Source: an uncultured Bacteroidales bacterium (lineage in GTDB: Bacteria; Bacteroidota; Bacteroidia; Bacteroidales; UBA932). From it: a stretch of 26,308 nucleotides of DNA. This document shows positions 14,973 through 22,684 of this stretch, piece by piece (the first letter of the stretch is position 1; every line of letters begins with the position of its first letter). The notes below the pieces were generated by a model, which was given only the letters and a program-made list of their open reading frames with translations, was not told where the DNA came from and searched no databases. The stretch covers positions 1 to 26,308 of the forward strand of contig CAKVDS010000035.1 of NCBI GenBank assembly GCA_934726455.1, written 5' to 3'. A program made the position numbers and the translations under genes.

Positions 14973-15923
14973 TCACAAAAAATATTCAGACAGCTCCTTA
15001 CGCACATACTCCCGCATATACTCCACCAGCTCCGGTGACTCGAAAGGCTGCACCTCCCCGCCAAGTCCGGCGCAGAACCGGCATACCCCGGCATAGTTGT
15101 AGACCTCCACATCCAGCAGCCACACCTCCCCGCCTCCCTTCCATGCCGGCGGCAGAGCCGTAGCATCGCCCGTGAAAGGCGAGAGAAACTTCTCCGCGAG
15201 CGGATATTCTTCCACCAGCAGGTTCTTGGCCAGCACGCTGAGCAGAAGCCGCACGCGCCTGCCCTCATCCCCGCTCATCCGGAAAATATCCACCTTCTGC
15301 ATCCTGTGGTCTGCCTCGTGCGACCAACCCTCCTCCAGAACCTCCACATCCCCGATACGCGAGATCCTGAAGACCTTGTTACGGCCGTCCTCAACATCAT
15401 AGGCCCAGACATCCGCGAAGTCCGTCGTGAAGCCGAACGGCTCCACCAGCCTGTCCCGTACAGTATGGGAGTGCCCGGACTCGTAGTTCTTGAGCACAGC
15501 CTTGCGTTTCTGTTTCACGGCCTCAGAGACAGCCTCCACATTGGCCGACATGAAGCGGCGATCGACAAAGTCCGCAATCGAAGTGCTCTGGTAGATGACC
15601 GCGAGCTTCGACTTCAAGTTGGCCTTGAGCGCATTGCCCCGGTCGAGCCTGTCCAGCAGGCTGTTCACCAGGTACGCCTCCTCCTCGGAAAAATATATGA
15701 GTCTGTCGAAATCCGGGGCCTTGGCAGGAAGTTTCCCGAGCTTGAACACCCCCTCGGACAGACGCGACACGGCAAACCCGGCACCCTTGAAAGTGTCTAT
15801 ATAGCGGTATATGGTGCGCCACGACATCCCGAGTTTGGAAGCGAGTTCATTGACACTGTAGTTGACACTCCCGGACATCAGCTTCATCAGGCGAAGCATA
15901 CGTTCTATCTTCGGCTGATCCAT
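14973..15923 (-). CDS. HTH-WYL transcriptional regulator, paralog of the island regulator
   Basis: A 316-residue regulator built like the protein at 758-1663: N-terminal winged helix-turn-helix (SVNELASKLGMSWRTIYRYID), a WYL domain (NYESGHSHTVRDRLVEPFGF, then DVWAYDVEDGRNKVFRISRI at about 145-190) and a C-terminal extension that is longer here by an insert around residue 255 (DATALPPAWKGGGEV). About 45 % identical by eye to the island protein over 250 residues, sharing the MDQ.K start, IYRYID, EEEAY, DVWAYDV and EEYPLAEK blocks. It starts 3 bases after the rmuC stop, so it is cotranscribed with rmuC. Codon and base use match the GC-rich chromosome. Its targets are unknown; the palindrome just downstream (14945-14961) is a candidate. 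Confidence 0.85.
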   Translation of the reverse strand: MDQPKIERMLRLMKLMSGSVNYSVNELASKLGMSWRTIYRYIDTFKGAGFAVSRLSEGVFKLGKLPAKAPDFDRLIYFSEEEAYLVNSLLDRLDRGNALKANLKSKLAVIYQSTSIADFVDRRFMSANVEAVSEAVKQKRKAVLKNYESGHSHTVRDRLVEPFGFTTDFADVWAYDVEDGRNKVFRISRIGDVEVLEEGWSHEADHRMQKVDIFRMSGDEGRRVRLLLSVLAKNLLVEEYPLAEKFLSPFTGDATALPPAWKGGGEVWLLDVEVYNYAGVCRFCAGLGGEVQPFESPELVEYMREYVRKELSEYFL

Positions 15924-15926
15924 AAA

Positions 15927-17141
15927 CTATTCCTCCGCTATGGTCTTCACCGGATGCCGGTCGCTGTTGCGCGCACCAAGCTTGATAAGCTTGCCGGACG
16001 TGTTGATGATGCTCTGCCCCTGCGGCGAAAGCTTCAAAAGCCCCTTGTCATATTCAGCCTGGGCCTTCTCCAGAGACTTTCCTATCGCCTCATAGCGCTC
16101 CATAAACTGCCCGACACGGTCTATCATCTCCTGCGCGAGGGCATAGACTTTCTCATGGTCACGCGCCTGGGCAACCTGCGTCCAAGTCAGTTCCACCATC
16201 TTCAAAGCCCCGTAGAGCGACTGCTCGTCAGCCATATAGACATTCTGGTCCGCGGCCTTGCGCCAAAGGTCCGGCTCGGCATTGAGTGCCGTCCACAGGG
16301 CTCCGGTGTTCGGCACGAACATTATCACATACCCGGCCGAAACTTTCGGCGGCCGGATGCAAGACGAGTAGTCCTTGGCAACAAGTTCCTTGACATGCTT
16401 TTTTATACTCTCAAGATGATTCTTGAGCGCCAGACGCCGCGAAGCGTCATCTTCCGCATTGACATAATCAATATATGCCGTCAGGGAGACCTTGGAGTCT
16501 ACTATGACCTCCCTCCTCTCATCAAGATGCAGTATCACGTCAGGGCGCAGATTTCCGCTCACGACAACCTGGGTGTCATAATGCACCCCGCGCGTAAGTC
16601 CCTGTGCAGAGAGAAGTTCCTCCAGAATGGTCTCTCCCCAGTCGCCCTGCACCTTGCTGCCGTGCTTGAAGGCTGCGGCAAGCTCATCGGCACTCTTGCG
16701 GGCCGCATCGCTATGTTCCATGAGGCTCCGTATACGCTCCTTCATCTCCCCGTTGCGCTCAGCCTGCTCCTTGCTGCTGTCGGAGATGGCCTTACGCAGT
16801 TCGGATATGTTCTCACGCAGCGGATCCACTATCCGTCCGAGACTCTCCCCACTAGATTCGGAAAACTCCTTCTGCCGGGCCTTGAGCATCTCCCCCGTAT
16901 CGGCCTTGAGCTGGGCGCTCATCTTGGAGACCGTCTCGTCAAAACGTTTCTGAAGCAGGTCCACAGCCTCATTCTTCTCAGCCGCAAGGCGCCGCTCATA
17001 TTCGTCGCGCACAGCAGCCAGACGCTCATCGCAGTCCTTGCGGACGGCAGACTCGGCGCTGCGCACGGCACGCCTGACCAAAAGCAGGGCCACAAATGCA
17101 CTTACAGCAAGCCCCGAGAAAAAAGCCAAAACAATCTCCAT
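15927..17141 (-). CDS. rmuC: RmuC-family DNA recombination protein
   Basis: From the ATG at 17141 the protein has 404 residues: an N-terminal membrane helix (MEIVLAFFSGLAVSAFVALL), a long charged coiled coil to about residue 120, then the RmuC domain with VQGDWGETILEELLSAQGL and RPDVILHLDERREVIVDSKVSLTAY. RmuC limits recombination-associated inversions and belongs to the restriction-endonuclease-like fold. An upstream in-frame start at 17201 would add 20 residues in front of the membrane helix and overlap the divergent gene; 17141 is preferred because the membrane helix is then at the N-terminus and a TATTTTTG box lies just upstream. Followed after 3 bases by the WYL regulator. Confidence 0.9.
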   Translation of the reverse strand: MEIVLAFFSGLAVSAFVALLLVRRAVRSAESAVRKDCDERLAAVRDEYERRLAAEKNEAVDLLQKRFDETVSKMSAQLKADTGEMLKARQKEFSESSGESLGRIVDPLRENISELRKAISDSSKEQAERNGEMKERIRSLMEHSDAARKSADELAAAFKHGSKVQGDWGETILEELLSAQGLTRGVHYDTQVVVSGNLRPDVILHLDERREVIVDSKVSLTAYIDYVNAEDDASRRLALKNHLESIKKHVKELVAKDYSSCIRPPKVSAGYVIMFVPNTGALWTALNAEPDLWRKAADQNVYMADEQSLYGALKMVELTWTQVAQARDHEKVYALAQEMIDRVGQFMERYEAIGKSLEKAQAEYDKGLLKLSPQGQSIINTSGKLIKLGARNSDRHPVKTIAEE

Positions 17142-17147
17142 AGACGA

Positions 17148-17176
17148 CAAAAATACAAAACAACTTCTTAAATTTG
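17148..17176. promoter_or_regulatory. divergent promoter region of rmuC and the papain-like lipoprotein gene
   Basis: On the minus strand TATTTTTG (17148-17155) ends 6 bases before the rmuC ATG; on the plus strand TAAATTTG (17169-17176) ends 9 bases before the lipoprotein ATG. Neither has a clear TTG at -33. Both would give very short or no leaders. Confidence 0.4.
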
Positions 17177-17185
17177 CACCCCGAT

Positions 17186-17851
17186 ATGAAAAGAACCGCA
17201 ATCCTCTTCACCGCCATCCTGCTCTCTCTGGCCGGATGCACATCCGGCAGACAGGACACTCCGCGCAGTGGGGACCTGGTATTCGTAGGACTTCCGATGG
17301 ACTACGGCCTCGAACGGGGCTCCATGTCAGAAGCCATAAGTGCCGCCACCTCAGACAGCACGGAGTTGAACCTCATACATGTGGCCATACTCGAAATCGA
17401 CAAAGACTCGACATGGATCATCGACGCCACGATAAAGCACGGCGTGGACCGGCATCCCCTCGACACATTCTTCCGGGACTTCACCCTCCGCGACGGGAGC
17501 CTCCCGACATTCAAGATAATGCGCCCGCAAGTGAGCGCGAAGCAGGCTGAGCAGTTCGTGCAGAACGCAAAGAAATACCTCGGGCAGCCGTACGATGTCT
17601 CTTTCCTCCCGGACAACGGGGCCATGTACTGCAGTGAGCTCGTATACAACAGCTACATCACCCCTGGCGGGGCGCATCTGTTCAGCGAAGCCCCGATGAA
17701 TTTCCTCGACAAGGACGGCAATATGCCGCCTTACTGGACCAGGCTTTTCGAGCGCATCGGGCAGCAGGTACCGCAGGGAATCCCCGGCACCAACCCGCAA
17801 AAAATGGCGACAGAGAAAACCCTGTCGCCAGTGGAAGCCACACTGAAATAA
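17186..17851 (+). CDS. YiiX-like permuted papain-fold lipoprotein (NlpC/P60 superfamily)
   Basis: A 221-residue lipoprotein. MKRTAILFTAILLSLAGC is a lipoprotein signal with the acylated cysteine at residue 18. The mature part has the permuted NlpC/P60 layout of the YiiX/YebB group: a GDLVFVG entry motif, the catalytic histidine in LIHVAIL, and the catalytic cysteine near the C-terminus in MYCSELVYNSY. Such enzymes are amidases or peptidases acting on cell-wall peptides or acyl groups; the substrate is not predictable. The ATG at 17186 is chosen because it gives a clean signal; an upstream TTG at 17174 would add MHPD and overlap the promoter box. The 3' end contains, on the other strand, the terminator of the convergent gene. 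Confidence 0.85.
   Translation: MKRTAILFTAILLSLAGCTSGRQDTPRSGDLVFVGLPMDYGLERGSMSEAISAATSDSTELNLIHVAILEIDKDSTWIIDATIKHGVDRHPLDTFFRDFTLRDGSLPTFKIMRPQVSAKQAEQFVQNAKKYLGQPYDVSFLPDNGAMYCSELVYNSYITPGGAHLFSEAPMNFLDKDGNMPPYWTRLFERIGQQVPQGIPGTNPQKMATEKTLSPVEATLK
17799..17830 (-). terminator. Rho-independent terminator of the DUF3737 gene
   Basis: Read on the minus strand: a perfect 9-base stem (TGGCGACAG / CTGTCGCCA, 17805-17830) with an 8-base loop, followed by six T (17799-17804). It starts 24 bases after the DUF3737 stop and lies entirely inside the 3' coding end of the convergent lipoprotein gene. Confidence 0.8.
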
Positions 17852-17853
17852 AA

Positions 17854-18708
17854 CTACTTCAGCACTCCGCCGATCTCTATCCTGCAATCAGCAGGAGCCT
17901 TTATGTTGCCGTCGATTATGATATCATCGCAGCTGTCGGCCTTGATGTACCCCGTACGCGGATTCTTTATTGACGGGACATTACCCTTGACGGTGGCCTT
18001 GACGTCAGAATACTCGAAAGCCAGGTCAGCGTCAGGCTCGAACGTGCAGTCCTCCAGAACAAGACCGTCGGCATAGCAGAGAGGCTGCGTCCCCCCGATG
18101 CGGCACCTCACCAGACGCAGATTCTTCGAGTGCCAGCCAAGATACTCCCCGTTGATGAACGAATCATACACAGTGACGTTCTCAGTCTCCCACAGGGCAT
18201 CCTTGCTCTGGAGGTCGCTGTTGCGTATCTCGACATTGCGCGTGTGCTGGAACGAATAGTTGCCCTCAAGGCGGAGATTGTTCACCTTTATATTGCTGCA
18301 GTGCATAAATATATAGTCAGCTTTGGTGGCAAAAACGTTGTCAAGATCTATATCGCTGCATGACCAGAACGTCTCCTGGGCACAGTTCATGTTGACATTG
18401 CGGAGTCTGATGCCCTCCATCTCACGGAACATCTTCGGTGCATCGACTATGCAGTCGGTCATCTCGCAGTCCGTGCTGTGCCAGAGCGAAGAACGTGCAC
18501 TCTCGGCAAAATAGCAGTCGCGCACTTTGAAGCGATCGCAGCACCAGAAGACATATTTGCCCTCAAAACGGCACTTGTACGCCTCAATGTCCGAGGTCTC
18601 TTTGAGCGATGACTCGCCCGGATGGATGGTCACACCCTCGAGAAAAAGGTCATGCGAGCAGTAAAGCGGGCGCTCGCCCCCGAATTCTTGGTTGATTATC
18701 TCTTGCAT
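17854..18708 (-). CDS. DUF3737 family protein, right-handed beta-helix
   Basis: A 284-residue protein matching the DUF3737 family in length and start (MQEIINQEFGGERPLY, then HDLFLEGVTIHPGESSLKE). The body is a series of about 20-residue turns rich in C, N, D and V with repeated patterns such as CRFEGKYVFWCCDRFKVRDC and NVEIRNSDLQSKDALWETEN, as expected for a pectate-lyase-like parallel beta helix. No signal peptide, so probably cytoplasmic. Function is not established for the family. It stops 2 bases from the end of the convergent lipoprotein gene. Confidence 0.88.
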   Translation of the reverse strand: MQEIINQEFGGERPLYCSHDLFLEGVTIHPGESSLKETSDIEAYKCRFEGKYVFWCCDRFKVRDCYFAESARSSLWHSTDCEMTDCIVDAPKMFREMEGIRLRNVNMNCAQETFWSCSDIDLDNVFATKADYIFMHCSNIKVNNLRLEGNYSFQHTRNVEIRNSDLQSKDALWETENVTVYDSFINGEYLGWHSKNLRLVRCRIGGTQPLCYADGLVLEDCTFEPDADLAFEYSDVKATVKGNVPSIKNPRTGYIKADSCDDIIIDGNIKAPADCRIEIGGVLK

Positions 18709-18733
18709 CGCGTGGTATTATTCAATATCGCGG

Positions 18734-18765
18734 CGAATATACTCATTTTCGCCGCCATGAGCAAA
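18734..18765 (-). promoter_or_regulatory. promoter of the DUF3737 gene
   Basis: On the minus strand TTTG (18762-18765), a 20-base spacer and TATATTCG (18734-18741, one mismatch to TAnnTTTG) form a standard Bacteroidota promoter. The box ends 25 bases before the ATG. Confidence 0.6.
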
Positions 18766-18786
18766 TTCCGGCAACGCGCGTACGGC

Positions 18787-18817
18787 TTGCTTTATTGCCT
18801 TTAATCCCTTACCTTTG
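18787..18817 (+). promoter_or_regulatory. promoter of the aminotransferase / acyl-CoA ligase operon
   Basis: TTG (18787-18789), 20 bases, then TACCTTTG (18810-18817), a full match to the Bacteroidota consensus. The box ends 22 bases before the ATG at 18840. Confidence 0.75.
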
Positions 18818-18839
18818 TCCGGACTAAAACCCTAATATT

Positions 18840-20042
18840 ATGTCACTGAACATTTCTGACAAGGCGCGGCTGATGCCCGCTTCAGCTATCAGGAAGCTGG
18901 TCCCGCTTGCGGATGCAGCCAAGGCCCGCGGCATCAAGGTATACCACCTCAACGTCGGAGCGCCTGACATCAAATCTCCGGACTGCGCCCTCAATGCCGT
19001 GATTGACAGGTGCAAAGGCCTGCACCATCTCTCATACACCAACTCCGCAGGGCTGATGGAGCTCCGCGAAGGCCTTGTCAACAGATACTACAAGAAAATA
19101 GGAATAGACATCGAGGTGAGCGAGCTGCTCGTCGAGGTGGCCGGAAGCGAAGCATTCTCCTGCGCCATGCAGATAGCCGCAGGTGAAGGGGACGAGATCA
19201 TCGTAGTGGAACCTTACTACACCAACTACCAGACATTCGCCTACCTCAACGGCATCACTCTCAAGGCGGTACATACCGACATCCGCCAGGGTTTCGCCAT
19301 CCCGGACATCTCCGAGTTCGAGAAAGTGCTCACGGACCGCACCCGGGCCGTGCTCATCAGCAACCCGTGCAACCCGTCAGGCAAACTCTTCACCAAGGAA
19401 GAGATGCTCGCCCTCGGGGAGTTCTGCCGCAGGCACGACCTCTTCCTCATCAGCGACGAGGTCTACAGGGAGTTCTGCTACACCGACGAGCCGCACTTCT
19501 CCGCCCTCAACATCCCTGGCTGTGAACAGAATGTGATCATGGTCGATTCCGTGTCCAAGAGATACAACCTCTGCGGCGCGCGCATCGGCTGCATCGTCTC
19601 GCACAACAAGGACGTGATGGCAGCCGCGATGAAGTTCGCCCAGTCCAGACTCTGCCCGCCTGTCCTCGGCCAGTACGCCGCCATCGGTGCTCTGGACACT
19701 CCGCAGAGCTATTTCGAACAAGTCAAGGCCGAATACATCAGACGCCGCGACTGCGCAGTGAAGATGCTCAACGAGATCCCTGGCGTCTATGCACCGAACC
19801 CTATGGGGGCATTCTACACTGTGGCCGAACTGCCGGTGGAGAACGCCGAGGACTTCGTCAAATGGATGCTCACCGACTTCAGCGTGGACGGCCAGACTAC
19901 CATGGTCACCCCGGCCGCATCTTTCTACAAGACCCCTGACGCCGGCAAGAACCACATACGCCTCGCATATGTGCTTGAAGTTCCGGAGCTGCAGAAAGCT
20001 CTGGAAATCCTTGCCGCAGGACTTGAAAAATACCGCCGATGA
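18840..20042 (+). CDS. PLP-dependent class I/II aminotransferase (aspartate/aromatic type)
   Basis: A 400-residue fold-type I aminotransferase. Visible landmarks: LNVGAPDI near 37-44, NPCNPSGKLFT at 175-185 with the conserved Asn, the PLP-contacting D206 and Y209 in SDEVYREF, the Schiff-base lysine K240 in VDSVSKRYNL followed by the GARIGC block, and the substrate-carboxylate arginine in NHIRLAYV near the C-terminus. Substrate cannot be fixed by sequence: aspartate, alanine or aromatic amino acids are all possible. In many Bacteroidales an aminotransferase of this class sits within the pheA-aroF-tyrA cluster, so a role in phenylalanine or tyrosine transamination is attractive given the neighbouring operon, but it is convergent here. 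It overlaps the next gene by 4 bases (ATGA). Confidence 0.88.
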   Translation: MSLNISDKARLMPASAIRKLVPLADAAKARGIKVYHLNVGAPDIKSPDCALNAVIDRCKGLHHLSYTNSAGLMELREGLVNRYYKKIGIDIEVSELLVEVAGSEAFSCAMQIAAGEGDEIIVVEPYYTNYQTFAYLNGITLKAVHTDIRQGFAIPDISEFEKVLTDRTRAVLISNPCNPSGKLFTKEEMLALGEFCRRHDLFLISDEVYREFCYTDEPHFSALNIPGCEQNVIMVDSVSKRYNLCGARIGCIVSHNKDVMAAAMKFAQSRLCPPVLGQYAAIGALDTPQSYFEQVKAEYIRRRDCAVKMLNEIPGVYAPNPMGAFYTVAELPVENAEDFVKWMLTDFSVDGQTTMVTPAASFYKTPDAGKNHIRLAYVLEVPELQKALEILAAGLEKYRR

Positions 20043-21658
20043 AGCCACAGTTCAGCACCCTTGCTGAGCTCTACGAACACTCCGTCACCTCCTTCCCGAA
20101 AAGGACGGCGGCGGAGTTCGTCGGCGGAGCCCAGCGCTATACATACGCACAGTTCAGGGACTGCTGCGACAACATCTCGAAGCGCCTCTCGAACTTCGGG
20201 ATAGGGGCCGGAGACAAAGTTGCCATCCTGTCGGAGAACTCCCCCAACTGGACCGCCGCGTTCTTCGCCATCACCGCATACGGCCGGATAGCGATCCCGA
20301 TGCTTCCCGAACTTTCTGCAGGGGAAGTCGAGAACATCCTCACACACTCGGAGGCCAAGGCCATCTTCATCTCCAAGAAGCAGCTGCCGAAGCTGAGCGA
20401 GGAAGCGATGAAGCGGCTCACCCTCGTCATAGCCATAGGCGACTTGAGTTTCATCAAGGCCGAAGGCAGTTCCTACACCTGCGACGGCAAGGTCAGCCGT
20501 CCTACAGCACTCGACACCGCCGCCATCCTCTACACCTCAGGCACCACAGGCAAGGCCAAAGGCGTGATGCTCTGCCACCGCAACTTCTGCACAAATGTCC
20601 TCAACTCCTGGTACAGCTACAAGATAGGGCCCAAAGATGTCTTCCTCTCCATACTTCCGATGGCCCACACCTACGAGATGAGCATCGGCATGCTGTATCC
20701 TTTCGCCATGGGGGCCAAGGTGGAATACATACAGAAAGTCCCGACCCCGTCCATCCTCATAGCCACGCTCGCCAAGATACGGCCGACAGCCATGCTCTCC
20801 GTGCCGCTCATCATTGAGAAAATCTACCGCAGCAGCATCGTCCCGACCATCGCCAAGAGCAAGTTCCTCTCATACCTTGACAAGCATGCCAAATGGCTTC
20901 TCTACTCACTCGTAGGGATGAAACTCAAAAAGACCTTCGGCGGCAGGATGGGCTTCTTCGGCATCGGCGGAGCCAAGCTCGACCCGGAGGTGGAGGTCTT
21001 CCTCAAGAAGGCCGGATTCCCGTATGCCATCGGCTACGGGCTCACAGAAACGGCACCCCTGATCTGCACGGCAGCCCCGCACAAGACATGGCCGGGCACC
21101 ACAGGCAAACCCGTCAGAGGCATCGAGGTCAAGCTGGAAGACGTCAACCCCCAGACGGGAGAAGGAGAGATATGCGTCAAGGGCCCCAACGTGATGCTCG
21201 GATACTACAAGGACTACGAACGGACGGAATCCGTCCTCACCCAGGACGGGTGGTTCCGCACCGGAGACCTTGCCAGCATCGACAAAAAAGGCCGATACTC
21301 CATCAAGGGCCGGCTCGGGAGCGTCATCATCGGAGCATCAGGAGAGAACATCTACCCGGAGGAGATCGAGAACGTCATCAACAGCATGGAAGGCATCGGA
21401 GAATCGCTCGTTGTCCAGAGAGACGGCAAGCTCGTGGCTCTGGTACAGTTCAACGACAACATCATAGACTGGGATCTCGAGGGGCAGGACAAGTTCATCG
21501 AGGACATCGAGGCCCGCAAGAAAGCCATCCTCGACTTCGTGAACTCGAAAGTAAGCCGCTTCATGAACATCAAGTCCGTGGAGATCCAGAAAGAGCCGTT
21601 CATCCGCACGGCCACCCACAAGATAAAGCGCTTCCTCTACGAGAAGAAGAAAAACTAA
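20039..21658 (+). CDS. AMP-binding acyl-CoA synthetase (long-chain fatty acid-CoA ligase type)
   Basis: A 539-residue member of the ANL (adenylate-forming) superfamily. The P-loop is YTSGTTGKAKG at 165-175, the A5 motif GYGLTETAP at 332-340, the A7/A8 motifs WFRTGD at 405-410 and KGRYSIKGR at 417-425, and the catalytic C-terminal lysine lies in TATHKIKRF near 530. The enzyme activates a carboxylic acid as acyl-AMP and transfers it to CoA, most likely a medium- or long-chain fatty acid; no membrane segment is evident. It is translationally coupled to the aminotransferase (ATGA overlap), so the two may act on a shared metabolite; that is inference. Its TAA shares bases with the stop of the convergent DAHP synthase gene. 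Confidence 0.88.
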   Translation: MKPQFSTLAELYEHSVTSFPKRTAAEFVGGAQRYTYAQFRDCCDNISKRLSNFGIGAGDKVAILSENSPNWTAAFFAITAYGRIAIPMLPELSAGEVENILTHSEAKAIFISKKQLPKLSEEAMKRLTLVIAIGDLSFIKAEGSSYTCDGKVSRPTALDTAAILYTSGTTGKAKGVMLCHRNFCTNVLNSWYSYKIGPKDVFLSILPMAHTYEMSIGMLYPFAMGAKVEYIQKVPTPSILIATLAKIRPTAMLSVPLIIEKIYRSSIVPTIAKSKFLSYLDKHAKWLLYSLVGMKLKKTFGGRMGFFGIGGAKLDPEVEVFLKKAGFPYAIGYGLTETAPLICTAAPHKTWPGTTGKPVRGIEVKLEDVNPQTGEGEICVKGPNVMLGYYKDYERTESVLTQDGWFRTGDLASIDKKGRYSIKGRLGSVIIGASGENIYPEEIENVINSMEGIGESLVVQRDGKLVALVQFNDNIIDWDLEGQDKFIEDIEARKKAILDFVNSKVSRFMNIKSVEIQKEPFIRTATHKIKRFLYEKKKN

Positions 21659-22683
21659 CGGAGATCCGCCAAGTCCAACACAAGAGCGCGGGTCTTCTCC
21701 CAGCCGAGACAAGGGTCGGTGATGGAGCGTCCATACACGCCGTCACCGGCCTTCTGGTTTCCGTCCTCTATATATGACTCTATCATAAGCCCTTTGACTA
21801 GACGGAATATGTCCTGATTGAGCCTTGTGCTGTGCAGAACCTCCTTGCAGATACGGATCTGCTCAAGGTACTTCTTGCCGGAATTGGAGTGGTTGGCATC
21901 CACTATCACGGCCGGATTCGAGAGCCCGCTCTCAGCATAAAGACCTGAGAGCTGCTCCAGATCCTCGTAATGGTAATTGGGGTGTGTGTTGCCTCGTGAG
22001 TCCACATAGCCCCTGAGGATGGCATGTGCGAGCGGGTTGCCCTTGCTCTCCACCTCCCAGTTGCGGTAGATGAACGTATGCGGGCTGTGTGCCGCCCTGA
22101 GGGCGTTCATCATCACGGAAAGGTTGCCCCCTGTAGGGTTCTTCATCCCGACCGGGATGTCCAGACCGCTCGCCGTGAGACGATGCTGCTGGTTCTCCAC
22201 TGACCGTGCCCCGACGGCCACGTAGGACAGCAGGTCGGAGAGATACTTGTGGTTCTCCGGATACAGCATCTCGTCCGCACACGAAAACCCAGTCTCGTTG
22301 ATGGCGCGCATGTGCAGTTTGCGGATGGATATCAAGCCCTTGAGCATATCTGAATGGGCATTGGGATCCGGCTGGTGGAGCATCCCCTTGTAACCCTCGC
22401 CAGTAGTGCGCGGCTTGTTTGTATAGATGCGCGGCACCATCACTATCTTGTCCTTGACCTGCTCCTGGAGTTCGCGCAGGCGGGTGATATAGTCGATGAC
22501 GGCATCCTCGCGGTCGGCCGAACATGGCCCTATCACGAGCAGCAGTTTGTCGCTCCGCCCTGTGAATATGTCCGCTATCTGTGCATCATTGGCAGCCTTG
22601 GCAAGCGCTCCCGCCTCGGAGATCGGGTACATTTCCTTTATCTCCTGCGGTATGATGAGCTTGCGCTTGAAATTCATGTTCAT
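21655..22683 (-). CDS. 3-deoxy-7-phosphoheptulonate (DAHP) synthase, AroF/G/H type
   Basis: From the ATG at 22683 the protein has 342 residues and belongs to the AroF/AroG/AroH (type I-alpha) family. Landmarks: GPCSADRED at 52-60, YTNKPRTTGEGYKGM (phosphoenolpyruvate and erythrose-4-phosphate contacts), VGARSVENQQHR, GMKNPTGG and the metal-site DANHSNSGK. It condenses PEP and erythrose-4-phosphate, the first step of the shikimate pathway. There is no fused chorismate mutase; that activity is instead on pheA here. The start is placed at 22683, not further upstream, because a GGAG sits just before it and the ATG follows the tyrA stop by one base. Last gene of the aromatic operon. Confidence 0.93.
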   Translation of the reverse strand: MNMNFKRKLIIPQEIKEMYPISEAGALAKAANDAQIADIFTGRSDKLLLVIGPCSADREDAVIDYITRLRELQEQVKDKIVMVPRIYTNKPRTTGEGYKGMLHQPDPNAHSDMLKGLISIRKLHMRAINETGFSCADEMLYPENHKYLSDLLSYVAVGARSVENQQHRLTASGLDIPVGMKNPTGGNLSVMMNALRAAHSPHTFIYRNWEVESKGNPLAHAILRGYVDSRGNTHPNYHYEDLEQLSGLYAESGLSNPAVIVDANHSNSGKKYLEQIRICKEVLHSTRLNQDIFRLVKGLMIESYIEDGNQKAGDGVYGRSITDPCLGWEKTRALVLDLADLR

Positions 22684-22684
22684 G

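Noticed and set aside
15306..17171. 621-codon open frame on the plus strand
   Set aside because: Antisense to rmuC and the WYL regulator. Long antisense frames are common in GC-rich genes, and the translation shows no domain.
21659..21680. Terminator at the end of the DAHP synthase gene
   Set aside because: T-rich sequence follows the stop, but the only stem is CGGA/TCCG with a two-base loop, too weak to call.
20893..21777. 294-codon open frame on the plus strand overlapping the acyl-CoA ligase
   Set aside because: Out-of-frame shadow of the ligase, dominated by R, Q, G and H; the ligase frame has all family motifs.
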